From: CAZAMT01 sp964486145
Lineage (GTDB): Bacteria > Bacteroidota > Bacteroidia > Bacteroidales > JAAAOM01
NCBI GenBank assembly: GCA_964486145.1
Contig: CAZAMT010000199.1
Span: 1 to 7,597, forward strand
Reading direction: 5' to 3'
DNA: 7,597 nucleotides
A program made the translations under genes and the position numbers. Positions 1 through 6,121 of this stretch are shown one piece after another (position 1 is the stretch's first letter; the number at the start of each line of letters is the position of its first letter). The notes beneath the pieces are model-generated. The model had not been told where the DNA came from, made no database searches, and was given only the letters and a program-made list of their open reading frames with translations.

Positions 1-61
1 GTGCGTTGCTTCCAAAAACAAAGAGCAGGGGACCAAAGAGCAATACAATTAGAATTTTCAT
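1..61 (-). CDS. N-terminus of an exported protein, partial (runs off the window)
   Basis: Reading the minus strand from the ATG at 61-59 gives an open frame of 20 codons to the window edge. The translation is MKILIVLLFGPLLFVFGSNA: one lysine, a long hydrophobic stretch, then small residues ending in SNA. This is what a Sec signal peptide with a signal-peptidase I site looks like. The start lies 29 bases after the stop of the heparinase-like gene on the same strand, so the two are probably co-transcribed. The spacer is A/T-rich with no clear Shine-Dalgarno sequence, as is usual in Bacteroidota. No mature domain is visible, so the function cannot be named. From context it is likely another secreted or periplasmic enzyme of the same cluster. 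The frame could be chance, but the signal-peptide character and the position argue for a real gene. Confidence 0.6.
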   Translation of the reverse strand, partial: MKILIVLLFGPLLFVFGSNA

Positions 62-90
62 AGAAATATTTTTTCAGATTACTTACATTT

Positions 91-2157
91 TCATTTTGTA
101 ATGGGAAGAAACCATTGAGGTAAGTCGTCAGGATTAATTCCCGATTTCATTTCCCTGAATGGTTGAATGGTTCGTTCATTGGCTTTATAAACAGACAGGT
201 TTTTTTCTTCGTTTACTTCTTTTAAAAGCCATCTGCCATTACCTTTTTCAAAAATAATTGTTTCATTGATGCTTTCTCCATTGCTGACAGTCAATTTCCC
301 ATTGTTAAAAGCAACTGTCGGGATATTGCTGTTTACTTCATTTCCTTTCTCAACAGGAAACAGCACTGTTGCCAACAAATGATTATTCTTTTTTTCCTTG
401 GGTTTTTTGCTGATTGCATTGAGCTTCCCGTTTTTCCCTTCCCAGGGCGTAATTTGTGTATTAACCCCATCTGCAGTGTGCAGTACATACAACCGGTGAT
501 CTTTTCCATTTATTACTGCATGCCCGTTCCCGAATGTTTCAGTTTCGCTTCGGGTCTGGAGGCGCCATTCCATTTCAGCATTGTTTTTCACTTTCACTTC
601 GTCCAGCATCACGATATATTTTCCATTGACCATCAGCATGTGACGAATAAATTTTTCCAAATCACTCTTATCGTAAACATGGGTTATATCAGTAGCGAGG
701 TAATGAAAGTTTTCTCCTGAGCCGAAACAGAGATATTCTCCTGCCCTTCCGCGGATTTGATCTTTGCCATTTATAACCACTGTGGAATGATTCATGGCAT
801 GGCCATCTCCGTAGCCCGGGTCGTTGACCATTCGTTCTTCATCTACCACAAGAATAAAAGAGCCTATATCCTTGTTATTGTGTGATTTATTGCTTATCCA
901 GCCACCGTTATAGGCCAGCCAAAGTTTTTCCGACTGAAAAACCGCATGTCCGGCGCCGCGAAACAAAACGGCATTCTGCAACTCGGGTTTTTCGTTTACT
1001 GCAACATGGTCGGGTTCTCCGCGCCTCCAGAGAAAAAACCAGGGTGAAGCGCCTTCCCAGTAAAACCGTGGCGCACCATTATCGGCCGCCCAAAGGAGCA
1101 GCGGGTCGCCGCCGGCGAAATTTTCCATCAGTGCATTGATATCGGAATTCGGACCGCCCGAATAACCGTGATGGCTTCCCCATAACACATTGAAGGTGGG
1201 CTCATTCATATTATTAAAATTGGCGTATTTTGAATCAGGTGCAAACAAATATACATCCCAGTAACCAGCGAGTTTTTGATTGAATTGCTCCAGAAATTCC
1301 AGGTCGGGACCAAACAACCGTTGTTCGGCCATCAGGAAATAGAGGGCAAACAATTCTCCGTAGCGCGCATACATGACACCCTCGTGTCCGCCACCATCTT
1401 TTAAGAAAACATGATCCAGGAATTGGGGAATATACGTTTGGGCATAGTTAACTGCTTTCCGGGCATCTTCGGATTCATTGTATATGGCAAGAGCTGCCAG
1501 GCCAACGCCACCATTTACCACACCTGCCCAGTTTGAAACAGGATTGTCAACCCAGAAGTCCTGTCGCTTTCCTTCAATTGAATGGAGGTAATGTTGTATG
1601 CCTTTTGTTTCAATAGCTGTTCTGATTTTTTGTCTTTCACTTTCAGATAATGCATCGTAACACCAATCATATACCATGGCAAGCGCATAGCAAATTTCAG
1701 CGGTATTCAGGTCTGCTCCTTTGTTCCAGTTTCGGTGGTCGGGATTATACCAACCCCATTCCTCATGTTCGTTTGGAATGATTCCCCTGACCATGGAAAT
1801 GGCTTCGTCAATCGCCCTTCGGGCGTACTTTTTATTGTTGGTAATGATGTATGCAAAGGCTGTTTTACCGGCATTTTCGAGATGTGTTCTTGCTCTGCCT
1901 GATTTTTCAAATCCTGCTTGATAGTCAAGAGGTGAAGTTTCAAGAATTTGATCTGCATTCCGTATGAAAATCTGCCAACGGGTGCGGAATGGTTCTTTTT
2001 CCATTCTTTTTTTGATATCAGGAATGTCTTGTTTTGAAAAAAAGAGGTATGGGTGTTCAATTTCTTCAAAATCAACGCTATATGATAAGGGGTGCAGGTT
2101 TAGTACAGGTACAATTAAAAGGAGGGCAGTTAGTAGTTTTTTATAATGTCTCATCAT
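91..2157 (-). CDS. Heparinase II/III-like exported polysaccharide lyase
   Basis: This 688-residue protein looks like a polysaccharide lyase of the heparinase II/III superfamily, which cleaves uronic-acid-containing glycans by beta-elimination. Residues 1-27 form a Sec signal peptide with a basic start (MMRHYKK) and a hydrophobic core. No lipoprotein cysteine or T9SS tail is seen, so a periplasmic location is inferred. Residues 35-380 look like the (alpha/alpha) toroid, opening with the family-like HPYLFFSKQDIPDIKKRM. Residues 390-640 look like the heparinase II/III beta-sandwich. Candidate active-site residues, placed by motif and spacing only, are N209 in SNW (208-210), Y263 or Y266 in MYARYG, and H426 in SHNNKD. 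D446 in NDPGYG and H457 in HST lie where the beta-sandwich metal site sits in some relatives. The first of two consecutive ATG codons is taken as the start; the second would change one residue. The CAZy family (PL12, 15, 17, 21, 37 or 39-like, or none) and the substrate cannot be decided here. Confidence 0.85.
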   Translation of the reverse strand: MMRHYKKLLTALLLIVPVLNLHPLSYSVDFEEIEHPYLFFSKQDIPDIKKRMEKEPFRTRWQIFIRNADQILETSPLDYQAGFEKSGRARTHLENAGKTAFAYIITNNKKYARRAIDEAISMVRGIIPNEHEEWGWYNPDHRNWNKGADLNTAEICYALAMVYDWCYDALSESERQKIRTAIETKGIQHYLHSIEGKRQDFWVDNPVSNWAGVVNGGVGLAALAIYNESEDARKAVNYAQTYIPQFLDHVFLKDGGGHEGVMYARYGELFALYFLMAEQRLFGPDLEFLEQFNQKLAGYWDVYLFAPDSKYANFNNMNEPTFNVLWGSHHGYSGGPNSDINALMENFAGGDPLLLWAADNGAPRFYWEGASPWFFLWRRGEPDHVAVNEKPELQNAVLFRGAGHAVFQSEKLWLAYNGGWISNKSHNNKDIGSFILVVDEERMVNDPGYGDGHAMNHSTVVINGKDQIRGRAGEYLCFGSGENFHYLATDITHVYDKSDLEKFIRHMLMVNGKYIVMLDEVKVKNNAEMEWRLQTRSETETFGNGHAVINGKDHRLYVLHTADGVNTQITPWEGKNGKLNAISKKPKEKKNNHLLATVLFPVEKGNEVNSNIPTVAFNNGKLTVSNGESINETIIFEKGNGRWLLKEVNEEKNLSVYKANERTIQPFREMKSGINPDDLPQWFLPITK

Positions 2158-2175
2158 GTATAAATTTTATATAGA

Positions 2176-2203
2176 CCCGGAATTCATTTTACTGAATTCC
2201 GGG
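2176..2203 (-). terminator. Perfect 11-bp hairpin between the two large genes
   Basis: Bases 2176-2186 (CCCGGAATTCA on the plus strand) are the exact reverse complement of 2193-2203, with a 6-base loop at 2187-2192. The hairpin lies 20 bases after the stop of the multidomain gene and 18 bases before the ATG of the heparinase-like gene. On the minus-strand transcript the stem is followed by UCUAUAUAAAAUUUAUAC, which is A/U-rich but is not a run of U. It therefore fits a partial terminator, an attenuator or a 3'-end stabilising and processing hairpin better than a strong intrinsic terminator. If it is leaky, it would lower expression of the downstream lyase relative to the gene before it. Confidence 0.55.
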
Positions 2204-2220
2204 CTGATTCATGAAATCAG
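2204..2220 (-). repeat. Second hairpin abutting the first and the stop codons
   Basis: CTGATT at 2204-2209 pairs exactly with AATCAG at 2215-2220 around a 5-base loop. The stem starts directly after the in-frame tandem stops TAA TAA (2226-2221 on the minus strand) and ends where the larger hairpin begins. The two stems could stack coaxially in RNA. A 6-bp A/T-leaning stem is weak alone, so its significance rests on its exact abutment to the 11-bp stem. Confidence 0.4.
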
Positions 2221-2223
2221 TTA

Positions 2224-5200
2224 TTATTCTGAAATAATCACCCGCGTGACTTTTTTACCGGCATGCAACGCGTAAACCCCGGGAATCATTCCGGAAATAT
2301 CAATTTCGTTTCGTCCCTTGACCAGGTTTGTTTCAATAACCACTGTGCCGTTGACATTTACGATGCGTACTTTGAGCTTTTCAACGGAATCAATATACAA
2401 TTTACCTTTCGCGGGGTTGGGATATATATCAATCCCGTTCATGGCTTCGTTCTCGATGTTTACTGCCGGGTTGGTAGGATAAAGCACAACCTCACTGATC
2501 ACGTCGCCTGCCCTGTTTGATGCCCTTAATATCATTGAATCTGATTCATTTGATAGATCGTTACCGGCATAAACCAGGCAATGCATATCATACTTCAGAA
2601 TACCGTAATTACCTGAATTATGAAGAAGTTCCCAATCAATTATCTTATCCCACGAATTTGATGGAAGTATTTGTGCATCGATCCTTTTTGTTTCACTGGG
2701 TTCTGTAAATGTATAACTTTCATCAGATAAAATAATTTCCTCCATTCTTGGGTAGGGATAATATGCCAGAGGAAGATTTTCCATGGTGATATCCTCTGCT
2801 GTAAAATGCAACAATATCATGGCATGACGGGGGACTTTCACAACCATGCTGTCATTCACCGTTATTTCCGTTGTATCAATGCTTGTATTTTTGGTACTGA
2901 AGTTAGCGCCGGAAAGGGTGATCATTTGGCCGTTGGAATTGTAATTCATATCGTCCGGCAGATCAAGTTGCACGTAATGATCTTCCACATAATCCCTGCT
3001 GATAAGTACGATGGTGTACCCGTCATCATTCTTGTAGGTATGAATACCTACCGGTCGCTCACTGAATGTGGCACCCTGCTCTGATATCCCCATTTTGTTT
3101 GATTCATAGGTGTTGTATAAAACATCACCTTTACAGTAATTATTAATATAACGGGCAGTGAGGAACAGGGGCAGCCTGCGGTAATTATTTTCAGGTTCCG
3201 TAATACGCCACTGACCTCCTGTTAAATGGAAAATGGTTGGTATAGCCGAACCAAGTTCCATTGCACTTAAATAATAATCGGTACTTAACAGGGCCTGTCC
3301 AAGTCTGCCGTTATAGGTAGGTGTGGTGGTGTTCGACTCGTACATGTATTGTTCAAGCAATCGCCCAGTTTCGATAACCTCATATTTATGAGAACTGAAC
3401 ATTCCTTCAAGGAAAATATCAGCCCTGTTTCTTACATTCTGATAATATTCCAGTTCGGAGTTGGCTGGTGGAAATGCGGGATCATAATTGAGGTTACCTC
3501 CAAGGTACCCTGATGGTGCAGTCCATTCCACCTCACCATCGGTTCCGTCAATGATTTTTTCATTCAAACCATAACTTGACTCCCGGGCAGGATACCTGGA
3601 GCTATAGGCCAGAAATATTTTTGATGAATCATAATACGGAGAGGCCTTCATTTTAAGTGCCATTTCCCGGCACCATTCGGCATACACCACATAATCGGAA
3701 CCGATCTGGGCATTGTGTGTTGATTTTCCCCAGACCTCATTTCCGAATTCAAAGATCAATCCCGGACTGTTTTTCAGGAATGGTTCTGTATATCCTTCGG
3801 CTACCCTTAACTGGCCACCGGGGGTATCATCAGGGCCGTTGATATATTCAATAAAACGTACAAATGTTTCCGGATTCTGTCTCCAGTCCGTACTGTTTTC
3901 AACTCCGCAACAAAAGGCTGTGTATGCATTAAATTCATTGCACCGAGCCATGAATTTCCCGATGGTCACAGATTTGCCTGCACCGGTATAATCAGAGAAG
4001 CTTAAAGGATTTGCAGTAAGGGCACCCCATCGTATGGCACCTGGCTTTAAATCTTCCAATAAGGTGGTGTGTGCAGCATTGAACACATCACCTCCTTTAT
4101 AATTGGGATTAACGCCAAGGCCCTCATTAAATGACATGGCTTCGGTTGAAAATGTCAGTTTTCCTGTATTTAATCCAAGGTTATCATCCAGTGGATCAAA
4201 TTTCAATGTTGAAACCGCATACGGATTACTTTTTTCTGATACATTTCTTCCGGCATCAACAGATTCCACTTCAACTGTGTATTCAGTCTCAGGGTCAAGC
4301 ACTTTAAGTATAATGCTATTATCAGAAACAAGATTTTCGGTATTATAAATCGTTCCATCAAGATATACATTGTATCCGTAAATATAGCTCTGTCCATCGG
4401 AAGCACCTTCCCAGCTTAGTTTTAGTGCCAAACCGGTGGCAATATCAGCACTAAAAGTGGATGGGGGCAAAGGCGGCTCTGTGTCAGGTGGAAGTGTTTT
4501 TACGTTTACTATGGTGTCAATGAAAGATTCATTCATCACACGATCAAGGGCCGTAACTGCAACGGAATAGTTTGTGTTTGGTGTTAGGTTGTCAATGAAA
4601 TAGCTGGTTTTATCCAGGTTCTCCTCGTTCAATTTAACCCCGTTAAGGTAAACGTTATATCCGTTGATTTTTTGATTATCGGTTGTTTGATCCCAGGACA
4701 AATCAATGAAACGGTCGCCTTTTGCGTTTACCGTAATGCTATGGATGACGTCCGGCCGTTGGGTGTCATATTCGGGAAAAAGGTATTGACCATCAATGTA
4801 TGTTGGCTCAATTACACCGGGCAATTCCCACTTAACGCCACCATTCTCATGGTGCACATTCCATTGTACTGCGTAAAATGCATACACCTTACCCGAGTCA
4901 AGTGCTATCGCGGCAGATTTCCTGCCATCAACCAGCGCCCCTATTTTACCATGATTATCACTGTTGGCAGCAATAACAGTAGCATTATCAAATGACTCAT
5001 CAGTACTCAGAAAGAGTGCATATTGTGAGTCTCCATTGATATAAAAGTTATAATTCCCGGTTTTTTTCGGAGCGAGGAAACCTTCAAGGAAACCTGTTGT
5101 AAAATCATGTCCATCGCAAAGCGAGGCGTTGTTGCAACCTGCACTCACTGTTAACGGGATGGCATTCCAGTTAAGGGCACCATATGCAGCCGTCAAATTT

Positions 5201-5670
5201 GTTGATTGTATGACCGAACCATATACAGGTGTATCATCCAGGGGCACGATTTCCTGCCAGAAAACGGCATCGTGAATTTCAAATTTAACCCCGTGATGTT
5301 CATATTCCACAACATCAACCGTAAAATCCTTTGTTACATTGCCATCCACATCATTTATCGTGACTGTGATGGATACAGAATCCAGAATTCCCTGATCATG
5401 AACCCACAACAGGGCAAGATTGTCTCCTGGATTGTGTGTTGCAGAATCAACCCTCAAAATTTCGGGATCGGAGGAAATAATATCAAAGTTTAATTCCTGA
5501 TTGATGGTATCCCCGTCACTTACATTGGGAAGGATAATGATATTCTGTCCGGAATTCACAATTATTTGCGGCCTGTCAGGTGTGTCAAAGTCAGGATTGT
5601 TTTGTGAGGATGAAACAAGGAAAAAAAAGTTGAGGATAATTGAAGCAAATACCAGTTTACTGAAATACAT
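2224..5670 (-). CDS. Multidomain T9SS-exported clan GH-A-like glycoside hydrolase
   Basis: This 1148-residue protein is probably an extracellular glycan hydrolase. Residues 1-22 are a Sec signal peptide. About 33-123 looks like an Ig/cadherin-type domain. About 160-285 looks PA14-like (YNFYINGDSQYALFLS, 207-222), a possible glycan-binding module with C179 and C185 close enough for a disulfide. Residues 304-393 and 396-489 are fibronectin III repeats, each with GYNVYL. Residues 495-850 resemble a clan GH-A (beta/alpha)8 barrel: EFGNEVWG at 641-648 places E645 as acid/base candidate. E778 in YMYESN is the nucleophile candidate, 133 residues later, a spacing plausible for GH51/GH39/GH30-type enzymes. 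About 851-957 looks like the accompanying beta-sandwich, with IHTYKNDDGYTIVLISRD. About 974-1064 is Ig-like (Big_2-like). Residues 1078-1148 are a T9SS type A sorting domain (IDIYPNPAKGKLYID, then GVYALH). The single upstream ATG gives the signal peptide and fixes the start. Export and modularity are well supported; the exact GH family and substrate are not. Confidence 0.85.
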   Translation of the reverse strand: MYFSKLVFASIILNFFFLVSSSQNNPDFDTPDRPQIIVNSGQNIIILPNVSDGDTINQELNFDIISSDPEILRVDSATHNPGDNLALLWVHDQGILDSVSITVTINDVDGNVTKDFTVDVVEYEHHGVKFEIHDAVFWQEIVPLDDTPVYGSVIQSTNLTAAYGALNWNAIPLTVSAGCNNASLCDGHDFTTGFLEGFLAPKKTGNYNFYINGDSQYALFLSTDESFDNATVIAANSDNHGKIGALVDGRKSAAIALDSGKVYAFYAVQWNVHHENGGVKWELPGVIEPTYIDGQYLFPEYDTQRPDVIHSITVNAKGDRFIDLSWDQTTDNQKINGYNVYLNGVKLNEENLDKTSYFIDNLTPNTNYSVAVTALDRVMNESFIDTIVNVKTLPPDTEPPLPPSTFSADIATGLALKLSWEGASDGQSYIYGYNVYLDGTIYNTENLVSDNSIILKVLDPETEYTVEVESVDAGRNVSEKSNPYAVSTLKFDPLDDNLGLNTGKLTFSTEAMSFNEGLGVNPNYKGGDVFNAAHTTLLEDLKPGAIRWGALTANPLSFSDYTGAGKSVTIGKFMARCNEFNAYTAFCCGVENSTDWRQNPETFVRFIEYINGPDDTPGGQLRVAEGYTEPFLKNSPGLIFEFGNEVWGKSTHNAQIGSDYVVYAEWCREMALKMKASPYYDSSKIFLAYSSRYPARESSYGLNEKIIDGTDGEVEWTAPSGYLGGNLNYDPAFPPANSELEYYQNVRNRADIFLEGMFSSHKYEVIETGRLLEQYMYESNTTTPTYNGRLGQALLSTDYYLSAMELGSAIPTIFHLTGGQWRITEPENNYRRLPLFLTARYINNYCKGDVLYNTYESNKMGISEQGATFSERPVGIHTYKNDDGYTIVLISRDYVEDHYVQLDLPDDMNYNSNGQMITLSGANFSTKNTSIDTTEITVNDSMVVKVPRHAMILLHFTAEDITMENLPLAYYPYPRMEEIILSDESYTFTEPSETKRIDAQILPSNSWDKIIDWELLHNSGNYGILKYDMHCLVYAGNDLSNESDSMILRASNRAGDVISEVVLYPTNPAVNIENEAMNGIDIYPNPAKGKLYIDSVEKLKVRIVNVNGTVVIETNLVKGRNEIDISGMIPGVYALHAGKKVTRVIISE
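4231..4662 (-). repeat. Tandem fibronectin III modules inside the large gene
   Basis: Residues 337-380 and 431-477 of the multidomain protein are alignable copies. Each has GYNVYL, then a glycine turn, then ENL, then a TNYSVAV or TEYTVEV strand followed by an alanine- or serine-led turn with D and R residues. The pair forms a linker between the PA14-like module and the catalytic barrel. The similarity is at protein level; the copies have diverged in DNA, so this is an old module duplication, not a recent DNA repeat. Confidence 0.7.
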
Positions 5671-5884
5671 GATCTTAAAATTTAAATTAGTTTTTTACAA
5701 TGGTTCAGGTTGAAATTTCCAATAACAACAGTGAAACGTAAAGGATTCATACACAAACTGGCAGAAATCCCCGCATTTTCAGATGAAATGAAAGTGAACG
5801 ATGAACCATAAAGGTTAAATTTAGTAATAATTGGTTAATATCACTGCCACGGAAACCAGGATTCATGGAAATGAGTTTACTTTT

Positions 5885-5949
5885 TGTTGCATAAATTTTC
5901 CTAAATGTTGCTATATGTCAATGTAAGTCACAGATAATTAAATTGTTGC
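5885..5949 (+). repeat. Three direct copies of TGTTGC
   Basis: TGTTGC occurs at 5885-5890, 5906-5911 and 5944-5949, each preceded by T or A residues. The first two starts are 21 bases apart, about two helical turns; the third is 38 bases further. They sit 215-280 bases upstream of the multidomain gene. The spacing would suit a regulator-binding region, but a 6-base word in A/T-rich DNA can recur by chance. Confidence 0.25.
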
Positions 5950-6044
5950 ACTCATGAAATACTTTGAATCATAGCGGTAAGAATATAATGGTCGTATGGG
6001 TTTATATAATCTTATAACTCATTGATGTAACAACAAATAACGAG

Positions 6045-6071
6045 AAAAAAATACAATTTGAAATTATATTT
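6045..6071 (-). terminator. A/T-only inverted repeat plus T-run after the barrel-protein gene
   Basis: Plus-strand AAATACAATTT (6049-6059) and AAATTATATTT (6061-6071) are inverted copies around one base, with a single position that would be a G-U wobble in RNA. In the minus-strand transcript the stem would have about 9 usable pairs and a short loop. It ends in a run of seven U (6051-6045), about 50 bases after the stop at 6122. The layout is that of an intrinsic terminator, but the stem lacks G-C pairs and would be weak. The same bases can also be read as a promoter. Confidence 0.35.
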
Positions 6072-6076
6072 GCAAA
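6046..6076 (-). promoter_or_regulatory. Weak Bacteroidota-type promoter candidate
   Basis: On the minus strand, TTTG (6076-6073) is followed after exactly 19 bases by TATTTTTT (6053-6046). The known Bacteroides sigma-ABfr consensus is TTTG then TAnnTTTG with about that spacing, so the match is 7 of 8 at the -7 element, missing the final G. It would imply a leader of roughly 370 bases before the multidomain gene. A/T-rich DNA gives such matches often, and the site overlaps the terminator-like repeat, so this is tentative. Confidence 0.2.
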
Positions 6077-6121
6077 ATGTTGGAGATCAGAGCAACTCGG
6101 TTTTAAATGATTTAATTCAAG

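Larger units (their letters stand above)
5671..6121. other. 451-base A/T-rich intergenic region without a gene
   Basis: No frame on either strand gives a credible protein. The longest starts are short and broken by stops, and no decayed gene is recognisable. The region separates the barrel-protein gene from the multidomain gene, both on the minus strand, so it probably holds the 3' end of the first and the promoter and leader of the second. It contains an A/T-only inverted repeat with a T-run (6045-6071), three TGTTGC copies (5885-5949), a 9-base direct repeat AGGATTCAT (5742-5750 and 5858-5866) and an 8-base inverted pair ATGGTTCA/TGAACCAT (5700-5707 and 5802-5809). The last 30 bases before the ATG at 5670 are almost pure A/T, a common Bacteroidota leader style. 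Confidence 0.6.

Noticed and set aside
379..1139. Open frames on the plus strand opposite the lyase gene (379-720 and 882-1139)
   Set aside because: They lie wholly within a well-supported minus-strand gene, lack domain character (low-complexity F/I/C-rich or R/P-rich translations) and have no leader features. They are antisense shadows.
1707..2075. Minus-strand alternative frame of 122 residues inside the lyase gene
   Set aside because: It overlaps the N-terminal half of the lyase in another frame, has no recognisable domain, and the main frame is intact from signal peptide to stop, so there is no frameshift to explain.
4672..5493. Plus-strand frames opposite the N-terminal half of the hydrolase
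   Set aside because: They mirror Ig, PA14 and Fn3 coding sequence, which is intact on the minus strand. Their translations look random.
5917..5935. TTGACA on the minus strand (from TGTCAA at 5917-5922) as a sigma70-type -35 box
   Set aside because: No TATAAT-like hexamer stands at 16-18 bases, and the primary sigma factor of Bacteroidota does not use the classic TTGACA/TATAAT pair.
6065..6105. Plus-strand TATATTTG promoter match followed by a 9-codon frame starting at 6077
   Set aside because: There is no TTTG at the proper upstream distance, the peptide (MLEIRATRF) is very short, and no plus-strand gene follows. The match is expected by chance in A/T-rich DNA.
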